DNA from: Orthonyx spaldingii
Lineage: Eukaryota; Chordata; Aves; Passeriformes; Orthonychidae
Direction: 5' to 3'
Length of the DNA stretch: 64,000 bases
NCBI GenBank assembly: GCA_013397795.1
Contig: VZTJ01002472.1
Coordinates: 51,617-115,616, forward strand
This document shows positions 38,250-50,800 of the stretch, piece by piece. Numbering within the stretch: position 1 is the stretch's first letter; each line of letters begins with the position of its first letter. Both the position numbers and the translations under genes were made by a program. The notes beneath the pieces are model-generated. The model saw only the letters and a list, made by a program, of their open reading frames with translations. It was not told the DNA's origin and ran no database searches.

Positions 38250-41200
38250 GAATTCTCCTAGCATTACCTCCCAGTCAAAGAGGGAGCCTCCCCCTCACGG
38301 CAGCAATGGCCTCCGAGGCACTTCTTCATGGATCACTTCCATCTCTTTCAAGGATCAAACCCTACAGTGTGTGAGGAGGAGGTGTCCATAAGCCTTTCTT
38401 ATATCACTGACATTTTCAGCAACAAAGGAAAAAAAGTGCAGTAAGTTAACAGTCACCAAAACAGGGAGCTGCCTGTGAGAGGCACATCTGGGATTTTCTC
38501 TTCTCACCCTGTGAAATTTTGCTGTTCTACCCAATGACAATGGGTTAAGCTTCTGCTTCAGTTCTGCCTCAGGAAAAATTTCCAGTTGATTAAACAGAGC
38601 CTGAGTGACTGCATAACCTGGTGCGAGGTTTGGCCTTGCTAGGTAGCCCAGGACACTGGTTCCAGCGGATGATTCTCCCTGTTGAGCTGACAGGATCCTG
38701 GGTAGCAGTGAGCTCATAACCCCTTGTCCCCCCATCCTGTATATATTTATTTACACAAAAATCCTTTCACAGGTGAAACTTGTAAAAAGCGTTGTGTTGC
38801 TCTTTAAAAAACCCATGTCTGTCTTTGCGCTTCTTCAGTGAATAATGCATCAGTAGTCTTCAGTGGGATGGAAAAGTGGCTACCACTGGTGCTGGCAGGA
38901 GAAGAGGACAGCCTGGGGTTCTTCACCATGAGACTCAGAGGAGTAGTTGCCAGGATTGACTTCCCAAGTGATATTCAGATGGGATCAATATTTGACTCTG
39001 GTTTCCCAGTTGTTTGGATATTTACCTGAATTGACACCTGAAACCTTTCACACTACCTGCATCTTCATATTTTTCTCTACTGTCTTCAGCAGACATGAAA
39101 AAACCTTTTGTGTGGGAAAGGTGAGGACAGAGAGAAAAGAGAAAGGACCAGGAAGAGCCTGGAGTATATTTCCAGTCATGAAGTGAAGATGAGATATCCT
39201 GGAACTTCACTGCCTCCCTAGGCTTCTGGTATAGTCAGTGTGTCTGTGCACAGTGGCTGTACAGAAAAAGAACAAGGCTGACAAAAAAGCTTTGTTCTGG
39301 ACCAGGGCTGGGAGATTCCAGTGTGGGAAGTCTTGCTGCCATTCTTGCGTCTAATTCTCTGAGGGACTCATGCAGAAAGGGCAGGACATGGAGCACTCCC
39401 ATCCTGACCCTGCTGCCTCTGGAACAGCCAGCTCTCATCACTCTTCTTAGCTCTAATTGCTTTTATTACAGATACTTGACCAATTTATTCTGTTTTATTA
39501 AATAGTTTTCAGATGGTACAGTTAGAAGTAGCAGTTTGTTAGTTGAAAGTAAATGTTCTCCCAAGAGAAGCAGTGTGAGTCAGCATGCAGACCTAGGTGA
39601 CTGGCCCTGTCTTGCACATGATGTATAATCTCATGTTCTCTTTACCTCAACCTATGTATCTAGCTCAGGAACTCATAAGGGAAGGGTTTATCTCCATTTA
39701 TATTTTTGCACTATGCCTAATACATTAAGGACTGAGTGCTAGTTTGGTACCTAGAAGTATTGCTCTAAGTTGCAAAACACCAATTGTTCAAAATTACAGA
39801 AATTTGGGATTAAGTTTGGTTTGGTCATTAAAACAAATATCTAAAATCTAAATTCAAAATCCTTGTGTTAATTGGCTTTTTTTAATAGAAGTAACCTTGG
39901 TATGAAAACACTAGTAGAAGGTATGTGGTAGAAGATTCTGCCTCAGATATATTTCTCACTGCACCTCCTGGGAACAGGGATCATTTTTTATTTCTTAAAG
40001 CTAAATCCAGAAAAATATCCTCTATTTCACTTGCCTCAGTGGACATTGAAGTCCCTTGCAGGCATGGAGGAGTGTCAACAGTCCTACCCTGCAAGCATAC
40101 AAGACTTGCTCTTCTCCACGAAACCAAAGAGGGGAAGAATGGTGAGGAAGGAAGCAGCAGTGCTGGGAGGCTTGACTGGGAACTCAGCAGATGCACACTT
40201 TTTTTGCTTAACTCATTAGTGAAGGCCTTTGAGATCTACTCATGGCAAGTCCTGCAGTAAAGTTTGGCATTGTTAATTAAAGCTCTCATATCTTCCTTAC
40301 TTGGTAGGAGATGAAATGCAGCTGAGAGCGGTTGCTGTCCTGACAGCTGTAAAGATGTGGGGCCAAGACCTTGGTCCTGTACACGTTACCTGCCCTGCTT
40401 CTCAGCCATGCTTCTGTCAGCTTTCATTTCTGCCTCCTGGGTTGAAAAGTTTCTGTGGCACTTGTTTTAAGTAGCGTCACTTACCTGAGAGCAGCAATGA
40501 CAAAGGATTGCTCATGTGTGCAGACCTGGTGAAGCATACCCACTCATCACATAGCACTGCCCTCTCCAGTTGCTCACACCCTGACAAATTTGCTGAGCAA
40601 AGCTGTTGGAATTCCTGCTTCAGCTGCTGGGCAAAACTATCTGGCAGGGCCTGAAGTCAGCATGTTGGATGTGGCATCACCAAGGGGCAGGAGAGAAGTT
40701 CTGGTCCTGTGTTGCTGGGTCCACACTCACAGGGTCTCACTAACAGGCACGTTTCCCTCCTGTTCCCTGAAAAATTTGGTTTGCAATTTTGCTTGAATGC
40801 AAGGGATGTATTCAGTCACATCAGTGTGCTAAGGACTGAGCAAACAGCTGGTTTTTGCCTTAGTGGAAAGTATGTTAATAATGAACACAGGGGACCCATA
40901 AAGCTCTGAGAACTGAGAAATCAGCTGTGGCTCATACTGAGTGTTGCTACTGCAACACTCAGTCAATGTTCAGTCAATGTGCACCCAAAAAGAATGATCA
41001 CTTATATATTTAAATTTTGGTTGTGTATGAAATGAAGGGGGAAAAATACCCAAAATGAAGTTAGGATTTAATAGCTGTTTTGTAGCTTTTTAAGCATTTA
41101 TGAACGCTTTGTGGATGATGGATAGTTCTGCAAATATGACTTTCTCAAGAAAATCAGTCCATTTTGCAGCTGTAATGAATCGTGATCTATAGTAGTCCAA

Positions 41201-44200
41201 GCACTGCTTGCCAGCCAGCTACCTTTAGACAAGATGCTAAGGGAATATTTTTCTTGATTAGATAATGGGCTGGTTGAAATTCCTTCAGCTTTACTGAAAC
41301 AGAAGTTAGCAATTTCAGACATATCAGATGATGCATCAATTTTCTGTAAACAGAAGACTGTGCAACCCACTTTATTGAAAAGACCTTTATACTGCGCTAG
41401 ATTTAATCTCTCAATTTGAGAAGCAGCCCCATGAAATAAGATGTTTGCATGCAAAATCTCCCAGATTTCCAATGGAAATATAAAACAAAGAAGAGCATGT
41501 TCCCTTGGGGACTGCACCTATCTTGGATTAGATTTTCTCTGATGTTTTTGCATATTACCAATGGCTTCAGGGAAGTGAAACAGCAGTTTTCTTTCTTGAG
41601 AACAAAGGCTTGCAGAGTTAAAAAAAAATGTTAATATATTTAAAGCACTTTTGGCCACTGTTCTTTTTATTACTCTGAGAATTCTGGACAAAAAAGGTAT
41701 CTTATTGTATTACTTTATCATCTATGTTAATGAAATTTGCATTTAAGACTACAGCCTGACAATTCTGTAAAGGAAAATGATTTCTAAATGAGTGCTCTTT
41801 GTTTCCCATGGATATAGATGTTTCAACTATTAGTACTGCTCTGATAATACAGAGCTGGCTCCAAAACACACTGGAATCCTTAAAAGTATTATCCTTTTTT
41901 TGTTTTTTTAGCTCCATGGATTTTGGAAAAGATCCGATGGCCGCACATGGCAATGCATGTAAAATTTATAGAAAGTTTTGGAGACTCGGGATCAGGATTA
42001 TGTTCTCCTACCCTAGATTTCAGTTCTGACATCTTCACCTATTTGCATGAGTTTTTCCCTTGTTAGCTATATTTGGCATTAGATCAGTTACAGGAGACTT
42101 CAGTGCAGTAGGTTTTGCTCGTGTGATGTGTCCCACTGGATGCAATGGGTAGGTGCCATGGGAGAGAGCAGCACTAAGCACTTTCAGTAGTTCTGTGCCT
42201 GTTCAGATCCAAGGAAAGTACTTTACTTTTGCTTTGCTTAATCAACATAGCAGATAGTTGTTATTATTACAAATTAATTAATAATTTAGAAATCATCATT
42301 TATTGATAAATAATTTAAGAATGTGGGCTTTGTCTTCCCTGTTTGACCCGTGTGAATTAATAAAGCTCTTTGCAAAGAGGTAATTCTTTTTACACACTTC
42401 AGGTGGAAAGACTCAGTTTTGTGTTTAAAGCACTCAGTGTTGACCTGAGCATGATTTAATCCTGAGAAGTGTTATAATGCTTTGTTATAATGTTATAAGT
42501 GCTATAATGCTAAATGGTTAAAAAAGGTATTTTTAACAGGTCATCTCTTCCCCTAAAATAAGAGATTAGCAAGAGGTGCTATAATTTAAAAGTAGATTAA
42601 ATAAAACCCATGAGAGTAGATTGTCTGGAAATTTATATTCAGCCTTTTTAGAATATTCAGTAACAGGGAACATGTAATAATTTGGAAAAGTATCCAAGGG
42701 AAAATCAACACAGAGACAGCTTTTCTGTAGGAAGTTCATCTGATTGTAGAACTCATGGCCTCAGAATGGTAAGAAAGCAAAGCAATGGGCAATTTGTTTT
42801 GGTTTTCTTCATTTTGCAGGGAAGTGAGGGGAGAGAATTGCTATGGTTGGCAAGAGTTTCTGGATTTCTGATTAAGGATATTTAAAACAAAACCAAGAGC
42901 TTGGGAATTATGTGCCTACAATTCAACTAGTTATAAACAAACAGCTAATTCTTAGATCTGAGTAAACACCTCAAATACTTGTATTAATCTGCGGGCAACC
43001 TCAAAATCATTGTCTGTATCTGCTGGTCTAGAAGAAAACCCTAAATTAATCTGCACACTAGTATACTAGCACTAAAAACAATTGTGGTTTTACATTTCAA
43101 CAGGTCAGCATTGACTGAAGAGGCTTCACCATATTCCGTCAAATTCTTCTGAATCAAACAAACCAGATTGTAGACACAACACTAGCAACCCCTCTGAAAA
43201 AATGTTATGAAATACCTTCCTGGAAGTCATGCTCCTTAATTTTCTTTAAAAGGCTTAACAAAGGGCAGAGCTGAAATAAATCCTGTGTATAAGCCTGACA
43301 GAAATAAACTGGAAATGAAAAGGAGTCAGAAACTGAAGCCTAATAGACTTGAAGGTATCACCTGGATTGGCAAGATGGAAGGTATTTGCTGAGAGTACAG
43401 CTACGTTTACTTCCCTTTAAATTTTACATATCATAACAGTCACCAAGATTGTGCTTGAAACACCGTTTCCACTCCCAGTTCACAGACTAACTGGGAGAGC
43501 AGTATCAGACAAATTAGCCCACTCAGCAAGATGATGGGTTAAGGAGAAAAAGAGGAGAGGAGGAAGAAGAAATCAAGTCACAATGCCACGGATAGTGCAG
43601 CAATAGCTGTGTTTCTATTGCCTGCAAGTTGAGATGATTTAAATTTCACAAGGTCAAGGAATGCAATCGAGCCTACTGCTGAAAGTGAATGACAACCGAA
43701 TACTACTGATTAGCACTTCCCCTGCTTGTACTGCTGGAAAAAAGAAGGAAGGGCTCTTAGACTTCTGGATATGGAGAGCAGTACGTGCCAATCAAGAAAC
43801 CAGATAACCTTCTTGTGAGTTGCTCAGCTAGTTGTCTGCAAGCCATGTGGGCAATCCTTGGAGTAAAATTTTTGTCATTGTAAAGTAAATCAAGGAAGAA
43901 GGAGTAGAATTAAATTTCACATCTGACATATAAAAGGCACCACCGCTAGTATTGAGTGCAAAGGCACTAAAAATACTTGTACAAAGCAATACATAAATGT
44001 ACCCATCCTGTTGCTGTGCAGACATTCCTAGGTTTATATCCAGTAATAAAGATCTTTGCAGTGTTTTCCCAAATGGTTAACATGAAACTCTACCTGTTCC
44101 ATATAAAATCCTTTTGAAGAACATCTAGATTTCAATTTAAGAGCAGTATAGTTCTGCTCTGCATTAGTTGCCCTTCAATTTCTCAGAAATGCCTTCATGT

Positions 44201-44825
44201 TTCAATGTCCATACATAAAAAACATGTGGATGGCTGCAAAATCTGTGTGTGTATATGTATACATATCTAATGAATATGTGATAAATGGATACATATTTAT
44301 TACACCAAATTGTGTTTGTAGTACAACACTGCTACCTGTATCTAATGTGATAATCAAAAAACTGTATAGAAAACTGGAGTTTTAATTTTATCATTGCTAA
44401 CATTCAACCCCTGATAGGAGTTCACCTCAGCTGACCTGAGGCCTCAGTCTTGAACTACTGCTCCTTACTCCTTTCATAGCCCATGGAGGAAAACACATAC
44501 TTGTAGTATATCCTTCACCTCTTCCTAAGGTGGACACCTTACACAGCCCTGATGAATCTCTCCTTGCATGATCTTCTCTCTCTCTAAGTTATCTGCAAAG
44601 TCCAAACAAGCATGCCAGAAATGCTACCAGGCTAAGTAGTCATGGTGAGCACCTAAGTGGGATGTGACTAAGTCTGCACTCAGATCATATAGGTGGACGT
44701 CTGACCCTCCACAGAAGAAAATAAACCAAACCAGAGCTAGGTATTAAATATTCAAACTCTATAAAGTTGCCAAGTCCTCCTGAAGCTCACTGTCCCAAAT
44801 TACTGGATACCTTTGATTGACTTTT
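38250..44825. other. Non-coding stretch with one perfect hairpin
   Basis: Contains minus-strand frames of 126 and 139 codons (38,355-38,735; 41,098-41,517) with no recognisable domain. A cluster of ttataatg words lies at 42,471-42,520 (possible slippage). The hairpin at 40,936-40,963 is listed separately. No gene recognised. Confidence 0.5.
40936..40963. repeat. Perfect 12-bp hairpin, 4-nt loop
   Basis: actgagtgttgc and gcaacactcagt are exact reverse complements around the loop tact. It is followed at once by a short direct repeat of cagtcaatgt (two copies, 40,960-40,980). There is no T-run, so it is not a terminator of RNA polymerase III. Confidence 0.85.
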
Positions 44826-44831
44826 TATTTT

Positions 44832-44935
44832 TTATCCCAGTTCTCCTTTCCTCATCTGTAAAATTGAGACAACAGTCCCTCTGCATCTCATATTTCAGGT
44901 ATCAATCTCACCATTTTTAAAATGTTCACCCAACT
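44832..44935 (+). mobile_element. MIR-type SINE relic
   Basis: cctttcctcatctgtaaaat (44,845-44,864), followed by tgagacaac, matches the highly characteristic MIR segment cagtttcctcatctgtaaaatggggataa. The 3' continuation is decayed. MIR elements predate the split of mammals and sauropsids, consistent with the poor preservation. Confidence 0.65.
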
Positions 44936-44939
44936 CTTG

Positions 44940-47160
44940 CTCTCATAACAGCTCACACGTGAGCCTACAAGGAAATCAACAATTCTGTACTCACTGCAGG
45001 GCCTGATGATACGTATTAAATAAGGCCTGGGGCCTCATGTCACCTGGGGGAATAAAAATAAATAATGGATGCTTCTCTGAATTGTAAAGCATCACAGAGG
45101 AGTGACTCTAGCAGAAGACTAGAATAACAGATAGGCAAACTAATGTCTTAAATGCCAGTGTTAAACATTGGGCAGTGCACACAATATCACATATTTGTGC
45201 ATATACCCGTTCACATACATTTTCTGTCTACTTCTATGCTACATCATGGCTTTTAGAATACAGATCAAGTAGGAGGAGCTGGAGAGGAATCACAGCTAAG
45301 ATATAATTCAGTCCTCTGACCACCAGTGTACAAGTAAATACAGGAAAAAAGCTCTATTTATATAGACACACCCTTTTCTGATTTTAAGAACTGCTGGCCG
45401 ATCACTACCAAGAAAAAAATACCACCAATATTCATCCCTCTAAACACAGGATGGAGAGACGTCACCAGGACTGGTTTTTCATGAGGTTTCAGGTTTTCAG
45501 AAGTGGTTATGGGGACATTCTACTGGTTGGAGGGTGTTTACTTATAGCACCGAGAACATTCCTGTGCTGTAAGACACAATAAATACACATATGGAAGTAG
45601 AATAGTTCTCTGCCTTAGAATTAGAAAAAGACAGAAAATAAGAGCAAAATTCTAGACTGATATGATAAAAATATTCATATGTGCTGGTATGAACTCCCCT
45701 TTTCTCTGAGTTATCTTTTCTTAAGTTCAAGCTTTGGATAAAACCGATTTGCACGCTTTACTCTGGGCATCCTTATCTTAGGCCCATTGGAATGAGGAGG
45801 TTTGACTGTAACTGAATTTTCATCTCTGCTGTGAGAAGTGTGAATCTCACTTCAAACTGAACGTGACCCTCTGAGGCACAGTGCAGTGCATACCATCAGG
45901 CCTTTCTAGGTTATCTGCAGTCCCTCTGTGCTGAGTTTCCCTTTGAATCATATACTATAAGATAAAAATGAATGAAACATGTTAAAAGAGCACACAGCTA
46001 AGTTGAAGGGACACAAATGTATGAGATCATGTAGGATTTTTGAAAGGATGACTGAAAGAGAGCTCTTTTCCAGCACCTGGTTGCTATGATAAAAAGTAAG
46101 ATCTCCCTGTCCATTTGGTGTGGATATGATCTCATCTCAGGTGGTTTTAAGAAATCATCTTGTAAATGTAATTAGGTTAGAAAAACATGCACACTCACAT
46201 CTGAAGGGTTTGGAAGCACAGCATGGATTTCCGGTGAAGTATGACTGAAAAATGCAGAGGCAATATCACTTTCCTTATATGGTGATGTGGAGTTGTCCTA
46301 GGACACAGAAGTGCTGGAAAGGCAGTGTGGGGCATCAGTGGCTCTAAGTACCTAGGGACCACAGCCCTGCTTGTTAACTGTCAGACTGTGCTCTTTAGGT
46401 AGGAATTTGGGCCCCCTCTCTCAAACCGCTTCTATCCACACAGCTTGTATTTCTAACACACTCACAACTTTCCCAAAGTCAGCTACAACACAGAGTCACA
46501 GTGGTATTAACAGGACTTGAATGAAAGGACAAGCACCCAACTAAACCAGAGACCTCCAGAGCTGGACCTCTGGGTTTGGCCAGCCAGCTCCTATTGCCGT
46601 CATTAGGACTTTATTGAAAAAGAACTGTGTTTTGCAAGGCTGAACACTTTGAAAAGCAAGGGCCTTCAGTTTATACCTCAAAACATAGGAAGTGCTAACA
46701 CCAGTATTTCCAGAGGGTGGATGACTCCTTTATAAGCTGGAAACTGTCCTCAGCTGGCTGCTGACAGCTCCCATACACGTGTGGGAAGATACAACATTCC
46801 TCTGGGCTTCTTTCAGCAGCAATTCAGCTCCTCCAAGGCACCAGCAGAAAAGTGTTATAGGAGATACCCTATCCATCCTCCATTTAGGACCACATAATTC
46901 TAGGATATTAGAAAAACTTTGAAGAAAATAAAGCTAAGAAGCACTATTTTGGATATTAACCTCACAAGTACATTTTGCACAAGTACATTTGCTAAGGTGA
47001 TTGGAGTCTTACCACTGAAATTCAAATGCTGATGGATGCAACTACCTATACAAATTGATTTTTGAAATTAAAAGCACTGTAGAATGCATAGAAAAAAAAA
47101 GTGGTTGTCTTTAAAAAACACACAGAAGTAGCATGCCGAGGCTTTTTCTCCCTGAATTTT
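44940..47160. other. Non-coding stretch, no gene recognised
   Basis: Apart from the MIR-like core at 46,464-46,530 (separate entry), I see only short meaningless frames. Confidence 0.5.
46464..46530 (-). mobile_element. Possible MIR-type SINE relic
   Basis: actttcccaaagtcagctac, then cacagtggtattaacaggac and ttgaatg, follow the order of the reverse-oriented MIR core (acttgcccaaggtcacacag...cagtgg...aggatttgaac). Similarity is partial and the ends are not visible. Confidence 0.45.
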
Positions 47161-47165
47161 TCTTA

Positions 47166-47205
47166 CAACACTCAAGCTTGAAAGCAATGTAAAGCTTGAG
47201 TGTTG
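47166..47205. repeat. Perfect 14-bp hairpin, 12-nt loop
   Basis: caacactcaagctt (47166-47179) pairs exactly with aagcttgagtgttg (47192-47205). Pairing does not extend outward, so it is too short for a typical microRNA precursor. It is the longest perfect stem I found in the window. Confidence 0.9.
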
Positions 47206-47787
47206 CATTGTGCAACAAATGTTCTCACAGACAGTGTTCAACAGTCTGCCAGGTATTTCCCATCTGAAAATAATGGTAATTTTCCATACCTTAGGATATG
47301 TGTACTTCATATAAATGTCAAATAACCATTCAGCCTGGCCATAATTGGGCTTTCTCTGCATTAGAGAAAACCCATATGTTGATTTGTAGTCACTTCCAGT
47401 AGTGTAGCTTGCAGAGAAGAGATATAATTTGGCCAAATGTAAAATGTTAAGCATAATTGCACTTTAAAGAAATGTAGTTTTCAGCTGCATAAACTGAGAT
47501 CATCTATGATGACCTGATTCTGTTACATCTGGAAAAAGATTAATTCTCTGACATCAAACCCTGAATTTCTGTTTTGTTGAACTTACAACTGTTTAAAGAT
47601 TCTTTCTAATATAAACTTGAGATTGGCATATGAGTACTGCAGATTACTATATAAAGCCCCAGCTGGAGCAAGTCTCCGAATGTATTGTGTAATTGATGCA
47701 TACAGGAAGGAAAGGAGAACCTGGTAAAATACTTCATTCATTTATAAAATATGAGCTAACTTTTTGTCTCTACCAGTGAGCAGCCCT

Positions 47788-47836
47788 GAATTCAATACAG
47801 TCACACAGGTATAACGGGAAGAAGAATTTGGCCACT
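47788..47836. repeat. Relic of the palindromic repeat, right half
   Basis: gaattcaatacagtcacaca then ggtataacgggaagaagaat and ttggcc match the right half of the palindromic family (acttcaatggagttacaccggtgtaactgagagcagaatttggccc). The left half is absent or unrecognisable. Confidence 0.5.
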
Positions 47837-47839
47837 TTT

Positions 47840-50800
47840 AGAAACAATAAACCCTCTATTTGATTTGTCATTTCTTAGCAAGATATTTGTATAAATAAAA
47901 CACTGGATGTTTTTATAACTGCAGATCTTATTGCCACTGGCTTTAAGGAACAAAAATATGTAGGAAATGAGAAAAAAAGCAGAGTCTGCCTATTTAAAAA
48001 ACTGAATAAAGGTAGATATTTTCCCTATCTAGGTTTGTGTCTTAGTCTTTTAATGCTAACCACTTGATAAGACAGAAAAAAGATTGTAGGAAAACTATCA
48101 ACAAAGGATCAAAGCAGTCAAAAAACCCCACAATTTCTGTCCTCTATCCTACTCATAGAATCCACCAGGTATAAAACAGTATTGTTCCATTGAGATGAAA
48201 CAATTTGGACAGGTTTCTTTTAAATGGGAAATACCATGAAATATGATACAAGCAGCAGCAATAAAGTTCATTACAGTGGTGATTTTCAAATCCCTAATAT
48301 ACATCCAGTTTGTGATCAATTATTTTAAATAGCATGTGACAAACCCATTGCAACCTATAGTACTTACTAAGTATTGGACGAAATATGAAGAACTACTGAA
48401 AGTGCAATCCAGCAAGACAAAAACTCAGTTCTTGTTTTCTCTTCTTTTCAATATACATTTTTATGGGCTCCTTCAGAGGATGCTGCTGCTGAAAAGTACC
48501 CCTCATATTAATCTGGTGTTATGTCTAGCACCATTCAGCTGCTAGTGGCTGTGTTCCAGATCCCAGAGATTATTTTTAAATTATGAAGTAGATTGCTTGC
48601 TGATTCCCGTTGTATGAAAATCGTCTTCTTAGATGTTGCCCTTGTCTGACAGTCTTACTCAACAGAGGTTCTGAGGTACACACACCCCCACATGCTCATC
48701 CTGCACACCCTACACACACTGCTACATATGCATATGTGTATGCAAACAAACACACAAAGACACACAAAAAAATTCTGCAGGTACTTACACCACGTCTGTG
48801 TCTGAGCCTCTTGCAAGAGGCACTCATGTTGCACCGAAAAGATATTATTATTTTCCACAGTGACAGTGGCATGGAGTCTCCAAGTATAAGGTGATTACAT
48901 AGATCCTACAGACTGCTTGGCATTGGAAAAATTTGGGGGTTCCCTGTACCGAAGACAAAATATTTCAGGAAGTGCACAGAAAGGCAGAAACACAGTCATA
49001 GAATATTTTGTTGTCCATTCAGTTCTTATTTGGCTATTTTAAATCTGATATTAATTTTGCAATTCTTTCAGATATTTTACTTCTCCGTTCACTAGCCAAA
49101 ATTAACATCCTTGTGAGCCAATACTCCAACCATCCCCATACCTACAGCGAGCATCACCTCATCCAGATGTTCCCTGCCAAAAACAGGCGTAATGTGTGTG
49201 GAATTGGGATACATGTTGTATTTACCTTAATTTAATAATTATTCTGAATGACAGTAACCAAATCTCAGACATTAATAGCCTCTATTGTGTGATCACCAGT
49301 ATCAATCACAGCTGTTCCATAATGAATCTCATAAAAATATTCAATCAGTGATGGAGAGGGCCTTTGAGATCCACAGAATGAGTTTCAGATGTTTGCAAAG
49401 TACTCTGAGGTAGGCTGCAGCTCACAAAAGGAAAACTCTACCAGGTGTTTGCAGTTTCATGCCTGCTGCATAAGTAATGTAACCCATAAAAAGGATTTTT
49501 TTTTTCCTCCCTCAGAGTAACTCAGCCAGGTGAAGCAGAACAAATAATAAGATAAAGAAGCCCTTTTAGAAATGGAAATTTTGACCAATAGGGGTGAAAT
49601 TCACTTTAGTGTTATAGCATTGGATAGGGAAAGGCTAAAAGATGTTTGGTATCCTTTCTTTTCTTTTTTTTTGGTGGGGGAAGACTTGAGGTGTTTTAGA
49701 TGTAGAAGAATGCATGAATATAGTCTGAATGCTGAAAACCATAATGTGTTCAACTTTGTGACTGAAATATCCAGCATTTTCACATGTTTTGTGGACTACT
49801 TTCTCTCCCATCTTGCAGGCAGTATCTTAAACATAAATAAATGCATCTAAAGTTTTATCCTGCTAGCCTTGGTGTCTCAAGCTATGCATCATATTACTTC
49901 CCTCTTAAATGATTCCTTTCGATGAAGTACAGTATACAAAACCCTAGATACCTGAGCTAGAACACTGTGGCAACTGTTCCAGGTTTGAAGACAACAATGA
50001 TGGGATAAGGATCCAGAAAGTTTCATGCTTGGTATCAACAATGTGTCCTTCTAATAACTGGGACTTTGTCCACTGAAAGGAAGCCAGGATGGAGCCCTAT
50101 GCTCTGATCTCATGTTGCAGATTTCTTTCAGGCCATACACCATCACAATTTCCCTTAAACAAATCTTCTTTTCCCTAGATGCTAGTTTTTCTGTGACTAT
50201 TTCACATCTCTGACAAGGAATTTTACCCCTTTGCCTCAGTATATTTGTATTAGTGTAGGTATAGGATCCATTCAGTCTTACACACATGGCAACCACTATA
50301 ACTTACATACCAATTATCTCATTCCTTGTATCTTCAGCTTTCTCTCATGTGAAACCTATGAGTAGTTGTGCCATTACTCAGAAAGGGAAAAAAACAAAAC
50401 CAGCAAAAACCAAAAAGGTCAAACCCTGAGAGGAAAATCCCATGAGAGAAAACTGTCTTGTTAAAGTTTCCTTTGGCAAACCAGCACACCTCAAGAATAG
50501 CTTTCAGCAGTAAGTGAAGCTACCTATTTCCAGAGACAGGTGGGGATGTAAAATTACAACAGATTAAGAGTGGGGAAAAGAAGTTAACTAATACTTTTTT
50601 CAGCCTCGAAAGTACTGCTGGACTGGACAGCTCTGTTGCATACAAGTATGCACATCCCAAGCTAAATACAGAGACTTCAGCAGTTGCCACAGCAGACGAC
50701 AGTTCGGGCGTCAGTCAGATGAGCTCCTTTGATTCCCTGCCCAGTTCCAGGGTAGCCTGCAGCAGTCTGAGGCTGAGGGACAGCCTTAATTTGTGGCAGC

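Noticed and set aside
40486..40640. Minus-strand open segment ending in a good donor (ctctcag/gtaagt)
   Set aside because: The proposed acceptor has a poor pyrimidine tract and an in-frame stop lies just upstream. No known protein similarity.
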